From assembly GCF_000003195.3 (NCBI RefSeq), contig NC_012875.2:17554398-17618397 (forward strand): a DNA stretch of 64,000 nucleotides, written 5' to 3'. The DNA comes from Sorghum bicolor. Its lineage: Eukaryota; Streptophyta; Magnoliopsida; Poales; Poaceae. The notes below the pieces were generated by a model. It was not told where the DNA came from, ran no database searches, and worked only from the letters and a program-made list of their open reading frames with translations. The position numbers and the translations under genes are program-made. This document shows, piece by piece, positions 22,740-33,790 of this stretch; within the stretch, counting starts at the first letter, position 1, and the number at the start of each line of letters is the position of its first letter.

Positions 22740-23242
22740 TAGTCACCTATCAGCTCCTATTCGGAACCATGCCCCTAAAACCGACATACATTCAGCTCCA
22801 GATGGCAGATCAGACATTCCGAAAGGTTGAAGATTTTTAGGTTATTGACATAGGAGAAGACGAGTACGATCCATCCATCATCCTTGAGAGGCCGCTCCTC
22901 AGCACCGTTAAAGCAATCATCTACATTGGAACCTGAGAAGTTCACATGCACTTCACCTCTGAGGAGGTACGCCGCTATTTTACTGACCCTAACTATATCG
23001 TTGAAGACTCTAAGCAGGCCAGGACAAGAAGAAGACGACGCAACCACAACCAGAGAAGGCAAATCATCAAGGACGGATGGGCAGACTACGAAGGAGAAGT
23101 AGTAAGGTCTGAAGACATACAACTTGAACAGAACTGTCCTGACGAGACCGTAGCACCGAGTCAGGTGTGTAGAGAGAAGATAGTTATACATGAAGAGCAA
23201 GCGCTGCCGGAACCACCGACTACGCCATCCAGCGAATCCTAG
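22740..23242 (+). pseudogene. E protease copy 2 (partial)
   Basis: A second protease-like stretch directly after copy 1, homologous to left-arm 18931-18566: GEDEYDPSIILERPLLST, broken by stops near 22839 and 22934, then a basic tail and an acidic end to 23239. It lacks the active-site part. Tandem protease halves suggest a recombined element. Confidence 0.65.
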
Positions 23243-24618
23243 GACGATTGAGAAAATGGAGAGTCCCGTTCGGAGGACTTAAAAACACCGAACGCCTTGC
23301 CAAGAGGTAAACTTGGTAGTTATCCTTTTCTTTTCAATTATCTTAAAATAGTTTGCTTAGTTAATCTGGTTCATATCATCTTGAAAATAAAATAAAAATG
23401 TTAAAAAATAGTAAGCCCCATGTGAGTATGCTCATGGCATAAAACCCATAAGTATATTCACTGTGGTGGCATAAAAATAAAATAAATATATTTATGTTCT
23501 ATAAAAATGAAAATATAAAAATAAATTTATGATCCTACCAAAGAGTGTAATATTTATTGAGGAGGCTCAACATGATAAAGGCTAGATATTTATGCTAACA
23601 CTTAACCAGTTCCACAAAGCTTTGTTGTCTATTTGAGCTCCACAGAATTCAAGGATCAAAGAAGACTAGCAGACAGAGGACATCCTAATCACTGTCAGGG
23701 TGCTGCCGACATGCAAATACACCTCCGCCACCTGCTACATCAGAAGAAATTACGTCAAAATCCAGCTTGGGGGAGAGCACCCCCAATTATCCAGCTAAGT
23801 GTTTCTACTCACGTTTATATTTTACTCAAATAATAAAAATATGCATAATCATAAAAACCCAAATAAAGATTTTGTGCTTATATATATATATCTTTGCTTA
23901 GTTTGCTAAATAAATAATAAATAAAATTTGCTATGAACCCTCGTGATAAGCTCTCACATGGAAATGATGAATAGTTGCTCTGCCATGTACCTAGTTTTCA
24001 AGTTTAAGCTTTCTCTCAAGTTTAGGCATAACTGTTATAATTTAAACCTGCTCTAAACCTAAACTTCTGGGGAGAGTACTTGATCTAAAGTCTAAGTCGT
24101 TAACAGATACGATATGGGAAGGTTGAGCTGTTGTTTATCTGTTCCTAGAGATGCTAGAATTCTGGAGAATTTTATCTTTGAAAATCTTTAAAATAACACA
24201 TGATGAGTTCCTGTATGATGAGAGTTTAAATTCCTACCACAGCCATATATACATGCTTGTTAGACTATGAACCATACATTTACTTTTTACTGCTTATGAG
24301 CATTGAGTGTGGTCAAGCTGTGTAGACCCTTAGGAGCTTGTCATGTGGTTAAATCAAGATTCACTTGCACGTTCACTCACACATGCTGCTTCTACTCCAG
24401 AACTACGCATCCACATATATCCACCCATTTCCATCTCCAGAATCACCTAAAAATATTCTACTCCTAATCCGGGAGAGAATAGCCAAAAACATTTCTGTTT
24501 TCCCCTGTGAAATAAATGCTCAAGTTATCTTGGTTAGTACCACTTGCTATATTATTTCAGGAGATGAGTGCTCTAAAAATAAGAAAGAAATAAAGAAAGA
24601 ATATGAGGAAATAAAAAG

Positions 24619-24684
24619 GGGCAAGTGCCCGAAACCTCGAAAGAAAAAAAAAGTGAGACGAGAGGTAAAAATGGACAAGTGTCC
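24619..24684 (+). repeat. GGRCA-NN-TGYCC hairpin pair in E 3' UTR
   Basis: GGGCAAGTGCCC (24619-24630) and GGACAAGTGTCC (24673-24684), the second followed by GACAATAGAATTAGGGGTAC. Confidence 0.75.
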
Positions 24685-25436
24685 GACAATAGAATTAGGG
24701 GTACAAGATACCCACATGAGAGAAAAGAAAAAGAAAATATAGATCATCTCATTCTTCTCAAAAAAGTTTCAAAAGAGCAAGAAAGGTATGTATCCCCTCA
24801 AAAGAGCACAAGTAGAATTAGACATTCACCATTGTTATCACCATCATCACCATACATCATTCATTCGCCACACATGCACATCTTGATTTGACTTATTGAC
24901 TTGTTCTTCTGGATCCATGGTTTGACTATGCAATAAATGTCTTGTAAGTATGTATTAGCTATCTCCCATCTATGAGCTCCAGATATCAAAAGCCTTATTA
25001 GAGTAGGGTGAGAGAGAAGGCAATGTCACTATGCCTCATACCAAAAATACCACATACTTTGAGAGAAGGCATACACCTTTACTGCCTTGGTAAGGATCCA
25101 GAAATACCACAAAAGAGAGACTAGAGAGAGTCATACAAGGAATTTCTTAGTTTTATTTGAAAATCTGCAAAAACTCCAGAGTTATAGTTAATCAAAGAAC
25201 AAGAGACATGGCGCTTGACTAGACCATTCTATCTTTTAACTGCTCAAGACACAAGTGACGGTTGCAAGCCCCATGGTGGAAGGTAATATGAGTAAGTTTA
25301 AATCTTAACAGTTACCCTAACCCAGAGATGAGATTTTGTTTGAACGCATGTATATCTTTAAGGCATGAAACCACTACAGAAACTCTTGAGTTCATCTTTG
25401 CTCAGGGACGAGCAAAGGTTAAGCTTGGGAGAGCTT

Positions 25437-25516
25437 GTTGACGGTCCTTAATGCTCACATTTAACTGTCAACTAATCATGGAAAAGGATCTAAATGAGCA
25501 TTAAGGACCGTCAACA
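25437..25516 (+). mobile_element. Truncated E 3' LTR ending in an inverted LTR start
   Basis: 25437-25496 repeats 14673-14732 (LTR start, plus sense). Then TGAGCATTAAGGACCGTCAACA (its last 20 bases at 25497-25516) is the reverse complement of the LTR start. The 80-bp stub is thus a fold-back and supplies the inverted right end of the unit. Confidence 0.75.
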
Positions 25517-25521
25517 ATGGG

Positions 25522-25777
25522 GTTATGGACTCGTTGGGATAAAGAGTGTCAGCTAACTCCTTGGAAATAACATTTATCCCAACATATGGATTGTAGTGGA
25601 CCTTCCTAGCGGACCCTCTAATTTGGCACAGAAGAATGGTTGAAGGAGTGATGATTTGAGCTACCTTAGGGGACAGCTCTGCTTCTGTTAGTCATTCATA
25701 ACTCAAAATAGCCGAAAGGCTTTTGACGTGTTCTATGTCAATAGATTCTACTCTTAGAACGGATTGAGTGGTCCCTG
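25522..25777 (-). pseudogene. B0 gag-protease spacer / protease start remnant
   Basis: Continues B0 downstream of gag in minus sense. Fragments such as AKLEGPLGRSTTIH and LVPTN-like pieces are spread over frames with stops. It is the part of the protease region left on this side of the composite insertion. Confidence 0.5.
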
Positions 25778-26731
25778 CTAGAGGTCGTGTTTGGATAGGA
25801 AAATTCGAGGTGTTTCCATAATCTTCAAAAAATCTTCCTCGAATTCAAAGGGATGCTCTAAAGGTGGTGGTTCATCATCCCTTAGTTGGTTTTGCATTCC
25901 CTTATCAGGAGTTTTCTCTACAACAAAATTAATAGATGGGTCAGGTGGGATTTCTAACTTGGTTGCAAGTTCCTCTTCTTTTGGTTTAGGATTAGGCTCG
26001 ACTTCTTTTTCTTCTTCAGGAAACTCATCATAAATGCCTGTGTAAGGGGTATTTTCAAGGATTCTCTCTAGGATAGCTCTCCCCTCATCTATGAGTTTGT
26101 GTGCGAATGAGCCTCCTGAAGCAATGTCGAGGTGAAGAGCAGCTTCCTTGTTTAGACCACGATAAAAGTGGTAGTACAGTACATGGTCAGGCAGGTGAAG
26201 GTTTGGACCAGAATTGGTAAGGCTTGTGAAGCTAGCCCAAGCTGCTCCTAAAGTTTCCTTCTCTCTTTGTTTGAATGTAAGAATTTTGATTCTAAGGTCA
26301 GCGATTCGAAAAAGTGGGAAGAAAGCGAGACAAAAGTTGTCCCGAAGTTCATCCCAATTTCCATTAACGCCTCCTACAGGATGAGCATACCACTTTTTTG
26401 CTCTTCCCAAAAGGGAGAACGGAAATAATTTCCATTTAAGGGTTTCTTGTGTCATGCCGGAAATAGATCGGTAAGAGCACAACTGCTTGAATTCTCTAAG
26501 GTGGGTGTATGGATCTTCATCTACTTGCCCAGAGAAGGGTTGCTCCTGAATCATGGCTATTAGATCAGGGCCGAGGTCGTAGCCATCTGTAAGAATTGGA
26601 TGTGATGATGGTGGTGGCTCTAATAACTCGCCCTTTGGAGCATAGAATTTATAGATAGGAGTGAAATCCATGTGGTATGGTGAAAATGGTAAGGTGAGTG
26701 TGGTAAAAAAAGGAAAAGAAAAAGGATACAC
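25778..26731 (-). CDS. gag: B0 Gag (Athila-type retrotransposon gag)
   Basis: An open frame of 317 codons on the minus strand. The gag core (PF03732 type) is clear: residues about 100-210 contain LKWKLFPFSLLGRAKKWYAHP, WDELRDNFCLAFFP and LYYHFYRGLNKEAA blocks. The first methionine lies in the leader (a later ATG, HMDFTPIY at residue 20, is an alternative start). A glutamate/proline-rich C-terminal part follows, ending KHDL. No zinc knuckle is seen. It is the only long undamaged ORF of B0 and would form the particle shell. It is probably still decayed at the pol junction. Confidence 0.8.
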   Translation of the reverse strand: MYPFSFPFFTTLTLPFSPYHMDFTPIYKFYAPKGELLEPPPSSHPILTDGYDLGPDLIAMIQEQPFSGQVDEDPYTHLREFKQLCSYRSISGMTQETLKWKLFPFSLLGRAKKWYAHPVGGVNGNWDELRDNFCLAFFPLFRIADLRIKILTFKQREKETLGAAWASFTSLTNSGPNLHLPDHVLYYHFYRGLNKEAALHLDIASGGSFAHKLIDEGRAILERILENTPYTGIYDEFPEEEKEVEPNPKPKEEELATKLEIPPDPSINFVVEKTPDKGMQNQLRDDEPPPLEHPFEFEEDFLKIMETPRIFLSKHDL

Positions 26732-26763
26732 GGATGACTTGGTTCGAAACTAGCACAGCTACA

Positions 26764-26783
26764 GTTCCCCGGCAACAGCGCCA
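26764..26783 (-). promoter_or_regulatory. B0 PBS (tRNA-Asp)
   Basis: TGGCGCTGTTGCCGGGGAAC in minus sense, 7 bp inside the 5' LTR, with one mismatch to the composite's PBS. Confidence 0.8.
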
Positions 26784-26790
26784 GAAAGCT

Positions 26791-28007
26791 TATTGGGTAT
26801 TTTAAACGCAAACAGAAAAATCTGCAAGCGCACGGATACCGATGTAGCTTTCACCTGGGAGTATTCTAGAGTATCGATTTTCCACAGGGAACGTGAGTGT
26901 ACTAATTAAGATTCAAGATCGCCCAAGGATAACTATATAATTATTTTTGGTGGGAAGAGAGGAAGTTTCCTGAGAGTTCTCTAGTTGATCTAAGAATCAA
27001 GAATTACTTCAAAGATTATTTATTTTGGGACATCAGAACACTAACCATAGAAAGAGATGAGAAGGGGGCTAGGAAGCTCTGACTACGGTCCTACAAATAC
27101 CGATCCGAACGAGGTGGAATACGTCGACCGTTAGGGCTGTCACTACCCTAGGGCTACCACAACAATCCGTAGGATTGGGTGCAATTCCAGGTAATTGCAA
27201 GACTAAACACCACGTCTAATCTATTAATTACTACTCTAGCATTATAAAGACTAGAGCACTTGATGCAAGCGGGAATCTAATAAATAACTTGAATGTAAAT
27301 ACAAGTAATTAAAGAACTTAGGAATTATGAATTGAAGAACTTGGAGAACGATGAAGAACGAACCAGTTGCTGCAAAAGTACAATGTTGAGGAAGATCCAA
27401 CAGATCCGGCTCCTCCTCCGCTCTCCTCTTCTCTCTTCCTATTTTCTAGATTACAACTAGAACTAACTAGAACTAGAACTACATGAACTAGAACTAGATC
27501 TAGATGAACTAGAGGGATCTTCTCTACTTGGATGAATAATTGAAATCCTAGCTTTGATTCTGTAGGAGAGGTATGTTCTCCAGGGGCCAGGGGGCCTGCT
27601 TATATAGCCCTTTCAAATGAACGTGGGCCGTCGGATCAAACCGACTTTAGTCGCACGGATTTCCTTGATCCTCAAAGGCGGTGGAGCACGATCCGCGAGA
27701 CCTGCCCTGATTGGTCACCAGGGCAGGGCGGGCGCCCTGCCCCCGGGCCCGCTCGGCCTCCCGTTCGTTCCCGTGGCTTCTGGAGTCTTCTAGATGATAG
27801 AAAATTGGCGCACACGTTAATATCTCTATGTAAATCCGACGTGTGGGCCTTTCCTCCATATTTCCTGATAACCCCCTGCAGAAATAGACAAACACCAAAA
27901 CTCGTGGAATTCTGTCAGTTGAAACCCTAATTTTGGATGTTGGTTGCATATAGGTCCTTTTCCATGATTAGTTGACGGTTAAATGTGAGCATTAAGGACC
28001 GTCAACA
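26791..28007 (-). mobile_element. B0 5' LTR
   Basis: 1217 bp, pairing with 8886-10126. The coding-sense end is CCCAATA (CCCAACA in copies 36463 and 54981). It contains the hairpin GGGCAGGGCG-GG-CGCCCTGCCC (27721-27742) and a TATATAAG motif near 27600-27607. Confidence 0.85.
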
Positions 28008-28012
28008 ACTGC

Positions 28013-28925
28013 GTCGTCATCTGTGCCATCGCTGGTGGACTGAGAAGGAGCTGTCTGACTCTCTGAAGGTGCACGAGCTGGTGAAGCAGTCTTGGTTGGA
28101 TCAGTGTGCTCTGTAGCTGTCTGTGTCGCTACCTAAGTCTCAAGTCCTGTGGAAGAAGCTGGCACAGACACAGTGGCTATAGCTAAGGTCTTTGGAACTA
28201 TAGAGGAAGAAGCAAGCTGCTCAGATAAAGCCACAGACGATGACATACGCTCTGTAGTGGTGACTAGCTAGGTAAAAGCTGCAGGAGCCTGCTATGGAGA
28301 AGGAGTAGGCAGGCCAGTTAGAGCACTATACAAAAACAACAAGTCCTGCCCCATTGAGGAGTCCAAAACCAACTGAGAAGCAGAGGCGGAATGTGGAGTG
28401 AAACCTGAGTGTAGGAGTGAACTGAGGTGTCTGCTCAAAGCTAGAAGAGATAGCACCCTAAGACACCTAGTGCTGTGGAGTGGTGAACGACTGTCTATGA
28501 GTAGGAAGATGGAGAGGAGGATGTGACTGACTCTAAAGCCCACTGGGCTGTACACCTGGAGTAGGTGGCCTAACTAGGTATGTGCCTAGAAGCTGCACCT
28601 ATGGTAGAGTAATCCCTGTTGCTGCCATGAGGGTTGCCATCAGAGCTGTCTGCTGGGTCTAGAACGCTAGCTGCTACTCCTGCAAAGAGAGTAGCTGCCT
28701 CTGAAGCTCATCGTACTTGGCCTGCATGGCTACATTGACAGCAGCCCGCTCTCTATCACGTCGAGCCTGCTCCTCAGCTGCCCTTTGCTGGTCGGCTCTC
28801 ATGCCCTCTAGAATACCAAGCTGGGCTGGGTCAGTAGCAGAAGAGGAACCTCCAGCCTCGTGGTCGTGCTGCCTTGGAGGAAGATCTGGGATGGGGAGCT
28901 GATTATCATCATCTGAGCTGTCTGT
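28013..28925 (-). pseudogene. Sirevirus S0 internal coding remnant
   Basis: Sequence on the far side of B0. In minus sense it reads a coiled-coil-like stretch (RAAEEQARRDRERAAVNV, about 28790-28735) after an acidic SSDDDNQLPIPDL segment (28925-28880). Frequent stops follow toward 28013. I do not recognise a named domain. Position upstream of the Sirevirus 3' end suggests an env-like or other 3' ORF. A candidate splice acceptor (CTACAG) precedes it at about 28926-28931. Confidence 0.4.
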
Positions 28926-29896
28926 AGCTAGTGCCTACCAGTGCGCAATGAATGTAACTGTGATATGGTGCCATAATACGAGAATAATTGCTTACCAAAT
29001 AGGCCAGCGTAATTTCCTTCATGCATGCAAAAATTTTTAAGTAGCAAAAGAAAGCCGCGCACCCACATGGATTAGTGTGGGAAATCGCTGGAGCATTCAT
29101 GTGCATGTCGTGCATGCGTGCCCATTGACCTGGCTCGGCGAGGCGAGCGAGCAAGCGCATGTGGTTCTTCCTTTTCCTCTTCCTAATAGCTTCAACAAGA
29201 CGGAGATAGCTCAACTATTTAAGTTGGCCTTACTCTACTTGAAGTAGTAAGGTGGAACTAAAGTCTCCCACCTTTCCATATATACATGCATGTGTGAATG
29301 GGTCTTTGGGATTTATTTTGAATTGTTTAGCCCATGGCCCAAAACATCTAATGAACCCCTACCACATCCCAAGGGCACGCGAGTCATACTCTTTGTACCA
29401 TAGACTGTTAATATACCAGCTATTCAGTGCAGACCGGTTAAGGTTGAACATCCACCTAGAACAACAAGATAGGCCCATCCGCAACTACACAATGGACTAG
29501 GCCTTGAATTGACAGTTTGGTGCAAATAGGCTTCAGTCGAAGTCTTGACTGATACTAGGCTATCATAGCCAACCCCGCGAGTAGAGTTTATAAGTTATAC
29601 TCCTAACTCACTTCATGAGCTTATTAAAGAATACCCAATTCTTATAAACTGCGACTAACTGTTGGGCTCACATATGTGTGTTTTTACAAGAATACTCTAT
29701 AGGACAATATCTTGCTATAAAGCCTCAGAACACATTAAGACAAAGTCAACCTGCCTTACAGAAATGAGAGTACTGCATCTCCAACGGAGTGGGTCAAATG
29801 AAAACGGTTGTACTCTCCCATTAACCAACAGCTTGTTCTTCCTAGATCCTAATTCACGGGATCTCCGATCACATAGGTTGGGTTACTGCTGAGGTT
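28926..29896 (-). other. Probable 3' end/LTR region of Copia fragment
   Basis: Non-coding sequence downstream of a Copia RNase H. In minus sense TGTTGGTTAATGGGAGAG at about 29831 could be an LTR start after a purine tract (29896-29870). No partner LTR or clear end is visible, so limits are uncertain. Short ORFs here have no family signature. Confidence 0.4.
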
Positions 29897-30942
29897 AACT
29901 CACATGGGTCTCAATCCCATCTCCTTCGATGCACTATCAATCATAGTGCGTGATAGTCCCTTTGTAAAGGGATCTGCCAGGTTTTTAGCTATCTGGATAT
30001 AGTCCACAGCTATTACTCTAGAGCTCCTTAATTTCTTGATAGACTTCAGTTTACACTTTATATGTTTGCTGGACTTTTTTCCATTATCCTGACTATTCTT
30101 CACCTTCGTGATCACTATTTGATTATCATAGTTTATGAGAATAGTAGGAATTGGTTTCTCAACCAAGGCAAGTCCATCAACGTATCTCTTAACCACTCAG
30201 CCTCAGTAGAGGTTGTATCCAGAGCTGTAAGCTCTGCCTCCATTGTGGACTTTGTAAGTATTGTCTGCTTACAAGATCTCCAAGCGATAGCACCACCACC
30301 CAAAGTGAATATGTATCCACTGGTGGCCTTAAGCTCATCAGTTTCTAAAATCTAGTTTGAATTACTATATCCTTCAAGTACCCCTGGGTACCCTGAATAG
30401 TGAATTGCATAACTCATTTTACCTTTTAGATAACGCATTATTCTATTAATACCACGCCAATGATCACTTCCTGGATTAGAGAAAAATCTACACAACTTGC
30501 TTATAGCAAATGCTATATCAGGGTGGGTTGGGCTAGCTAGGTACATCAATGAGCCAATAATTTGGAAATATCTTAGATGATCCTTTCCTAATCTTTTATT
30601 CTTTTGAAGTATTAGGCTAGGATCATAGGGTGTTGAAGAAGGTTTGCAATCCATATAATCGAAGAAGTTCAAAACCTTTTCCACATAATGAGACTATAAA
30701 AGAGTAATCCCATTCTCACTCTTATTAAGTTTAATATTGAGGATCACATCGGCTTCTCCTAAATCTTTCATGTCACAATTTTGGGATAAAAATGATTTAA
30801 CATCATTGATCTCATCGATGCTTGTCCCCAAAATTAGTATGTCATCAACATACAAACACAAGATTACTCCTTTGTTGTCACAGAACCCATCAAATTATAA
30901 GAGTTCAAGTGTAGGAACGATCGCTAGAGCAATTAAGTTTCC
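29897..30942 (-). pseudogene. pol: Copia reverse transcriptase C-terminus and RNase H
   Basis: Minus strand. RT with LCLYVDDILILG (about 30860), then SHYVEKVLNFFDYMDCKPSS, IGSLMYLASPTHPDIAF and MRYLKGK. The RNase H part is GYSNSN-stop-ILETDELKATSGYIF and ends KNLADPFTKGLS...MGLRPM at about 29900. The stop (TAG at about 30350) replaces a Trp, and a frameshift lies near 30195. It is joined at 30942 to an unrelated gypsy element. The part from 30263 on is duplicated at 47433-47963. Confidence 0.85.
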
Positions 30943-31870
30943 TTCTTCATTTTCATCCACCAAAACAGAGGTTTAAGGTCCTGATACATCTTACTACTAC
31001 CAGGATGAATAGATAGCTTGGATTTATGAGCTAAGACTGGGGCTGATGTCAGTAAGGTTCTTAACTTACGGAATGTCTCATAACAATCTGGCATCCACAG
31101 GAACTTTTCATCTTTCTAAAGGAAACGAGTCATAGGCTTGGATATTTTGGAAAACTTTAGAATGAAACGACGATGATACCCAGCTAAGCCTAGAAAACTC
31201 TGCACCTCATGCACTAAGGTTGGAACCTTCCAATCCAACACTTCTTACACCTTGGTCGGATCAACCGAGATTCCTTCTTCAAACAAGACATGGCCCAAGA
31301 AAGGTACTTTCTTTAGCCAAAACTCACACTTGCTAAACTTAGCATAAAGCTGATGCTCACGCAACTGAGTCAACACCACACGCAAATGCTCTGCATGTTC
31401 TTCTTCATTCCGAGAATATACTAAGATATCATCAATGAAGACCACCACGAATTTGTCTAATTTGGGCATGAAGACCGAATTCATGAGATACATGAAATGC
31501 ACTGGTGCATTGGTCAGACCGAAGGACATAATGAGGTACTCATACAACCCATACCTTGTTGAGAAAGTCGTCTTGGGTATATCTTCAGGACGGATCTTGA
31601 TCTCATGGTACCCGGGTCGCAAATCAACCTTAGAGAATACCTTGGCTTTAGACAACTAATCAAACAAGATATCAATGCGAGGAAGAGGGTACTTGTTCTT
31701 GATAGTCATCATGTTGAGTGGATGATAATCCAATGCGCAAGGATTGATCCTTCTTCACAAAGATAGCCGGACAACCACAAGGAGAAGAACTAGGATAAAT
31801 AAGACCCTTCTAGAGATAGGAGCAGTGCCTGGAAGCAATTTGATTTTAAACTCCATGTCCCGGTCTAGAG
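30943..31870 (-). pseudogene. pol: G1 pol fragment: RT and RNase H (Tekay/Del-type)
   Basis: Minus-sense RT: LLPGTAPISRR (about 31830), [44 protein letters not shown] and FIDDILVYS (31655-31245), followed by the RNase H start ([16 protein letters not shown] region, about 31180). Relative to X2 the copy lacks about 600 bp of RNase H/integrase (missing at about 31032) and all LTR remnant sequence (missing at 30943). Confidence 0.85.
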
Positions 31871-31875
31871 GAAGC

Positions 31876-33482
31876 TGTTGACGGTAGATAAGTATCAATT
31901 TTATATCAACAAGAGAATGGAATAACGGTATGAAATAATCACCAAAAGTAGAATAGGGTTTCATCTGACAGATTTCCATAGGTTTTGGTGAATGTCTGTT
32001 TCTATAGGGGGTTTTCAGGAATTGACCCTTAGAGGCCCACATGTCATGATTACATAGAGAGAAATGATATATCTACGCCACATATACAAAAGAAGGATCT
32101 AGAAGAGTCGGGAATCTACCAGAACAAAGCAGAACACGAGCGGAGTCTGGGGAGGGCGCCTAGAGGGGGCGGCTACCCTGCCCTCCTGACCAATCATGAG
32201 CAGTCTTATGGATCGAGCTATAATCACCTTTGAGGACCATGGATCTTCATCCATTAAGTCAGTTTGATCCAAGGGTCACAGTTAATCCCACCGGCCTATA
32301 TAAGGTGGGGTAGACCCTAGGGTTAGAGGCATTGATTAGAAGAGATAACCATTCCCCTAGGGTTAGAGGCATTGATTAGAAGAGATAACCATTCTCATTG
32401 ATAGAATTCATTCTCTACCTTCTTCTCTCTAGAGCTCCAAGTTTAGAAGCATAGCTACATAGAATAGATCTAGTTGGAGGCAAGCATCGCTTGGTTTCTA
32501 GATTTGTCGAAAAGATACTCAGTAATTCTTGTAATCTTTATCCTACTTTATTCTAGTCTGTCATTATATATATTATTTCATCATATTATGAATATGACTT
32601 TGCTCTATTCTATTATATTGGATATGACTTTGCTCTACTTGCTTATATTCTTAATTATATTGTTCTTAGTCTATTATGATTATATGCTTGGCATAGTTGG
32701 TTTAGATTTATATTCAAATATATGTTTGTATAGCACTCACTCTTTGATATCACGGGGTGGTCGACATTATGTAGGTGTGGTGCCTATATCGTGTTTGCCT
32801 TCATTTGCATGCTATATTTTGGGTCGTGTGGCAGATCGCGGGGATGATATACCCGTTGAGTCCTCTATAGTCCACCCTCCAAATGTAGTTTCTGTAGACA
32901 CTAATTACGAGGAGATGATTACTTTATTCCTGATTTCCCTCGGTAATGTCCATATGTGTAGATATAATCTGCTCTTGCTATGATTGCCAAGTATAATTGC
33001 ACTAATCATAATATGCTAGACTATATAGTTGGAATAACATAGGAAACATCTTAGTAGATCATTCTAATTCATGCTAGTGCTATAGACTGGAGTTCTCTAG
33101 AGATACATTTATCATTCTATGTTTGATTACTATTCATTATATATATTTATCTTGATTATGTGACTTACCCATACATTAAGTTAGATAGATAAGATGTGGT
33201 TACCCTCATGAGATTACATGCAAGTGATATCTATTCCCTTGGTTATCATTCCCGTGGGTAAAATTATAAATACGATACCTGGAACTTTCCTGGGTGAAAT
33301 GCTACAATGGTATAAATCTGTGCGCTTGCGGATACCTGATTCCATATTCATCATTCTAAGAGAGCATTGCATATTTACTACCACTAGCGTATTTCTTGGG
33401 GTCATGCTGGGGATGACAACCTAGCCACTGAGGATAGGGTCTTTACTCTACTCTTAGTAAGTGACGCTAAGAAATGCCAATA
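31876..33482 (+). mobile_element. Solo LTR H1
   Basis: 1607 bp starting TGTTGACGG, with TSD GAAGC at 31871-31875 and 33483-33487. The TSD splits the gypsy protease/RT frame between IFPNDLP and LDRDMEFK. The end is CCAATA rather than CAACA in both H copies. It shares the ending block ATGCTGGGGATGACAACCTA with D LTRs. It contains a TATA box (TATATAAGG, about 32297-32305) followed by a 39-bp tandem duplication (about 32315-32392). No internal region remains, so it arose by LTR-LTR recombination. Confidence 0.88.
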
Positions 33483-33487
33483 GAAGC

Positions 33488-33790
33488 CTAGGCAAGTCAT
33501 TAGGAAAGATATCTAGAAACTCACACACCATCGAAATGTCCTTGATGGCACTAGATGTAACTGCATTCATCGTGTTGTGGATGTTAATATCGCGAGGAAG
33601 TTGCACTAAGAATGCCTCCTTAGTGCTAGGATCCCTCAACATCACCACGCGAGTAGTGGTGTCAATAAGGACTCCATTGCCACTCATCCATTTCATTCCC
33701 AGAATCACATCTATGCCCACACCAGGAAAAACAACCAAATCAGCAAGAAACTAACGGTCTCCTATTTCTAGAGTTGCCCCCAAACCACTT
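33488..33790 (-). pseudogene. G1 protease end
   Basis: Minus sense: GIDVILGMKWM, the conserved block after a retropepsin flap, then INIHNTMNAV and CEFLDIFPNDLP leading into RT beyond the solo LTR. The G1 sequence matches X2 51795-52040. Confidence 0.75.

Larger units (their letters stand above)
20971..25436 (+). repeat. Right arm of giant inverted repeat (E internal region)
   Basis: Plus-sense Athila-like internal sequence mirroring 16343-20362. 20971-22100 is non-coding AT-rich sequence with the three hairpins. 22100-23250 is protease-like. 23250-25436 is 3' UTR, ending in the PPT AAGCTTGGGAGAGCT. It is about 450 bp longer than the left arm because of an extra protease-like segment (about 22090-22740). 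Confidence 0.8.
14673..25516. mobile_element. Composite inverted Athila-like insertion E/C
   Basis: A 10.8-kb unit bounded by a perfect TSD ATGGG (14668-14672 and 25517-25521). Its two ends are inverted copies of the same LTR start (TGTTGACGGTCCTTAATGCT). From left: a 70-bp mini-LTR, PBS and leader in plus sense, then a 1233-bp LTR and 4-kb internal region in minus sense (C), a 274-base assembly gap, and a 4.5-kb internal region in plus sense (E), ending in a PPT and a truncated LTR. The two internal regions are imperfect inverted repeats of each other. A single ordinary integration does not explain this; see the findings. Confidence 0.8.
8886..28007 (-). mobile_element. Athila-like Ty3/Gypsy element B0 (with nested insertion)
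   Basis: LTRs lie at 8886-10126 (3') and 26791-28007 (5') in minus sense. Coding-sense LTRs start TGTTGACGG and end CCCAACA. A PBS for tRNA-Asp, gag, a protease remnant and pol follow in the usual order on the minus strand. The internal region is split by the composite element at 14673-25516, which carries its own ATGGG TSD. The flanking TSD is degenerate GCTGC. Pol has several stops and a frameshift, so the copy is inactive. Confidence 0.85.

Noticed and set aside
28909..29214. Minus-strand ORF of 101 codons as a host gene exon
   Set aside because: It has a plausible donor near 28990, but no family match, and it lies between Copia pol and Sirevirus sequence, where LTR or 3' sequence is more likely.
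32474..32983. ORF of 169 codons inside solo LTR H1
   Set aside because: Hydrophobic, AT-driven reading in LTR sequence; the H2 copy keeps only part of it, so it is not conserved as a protein.
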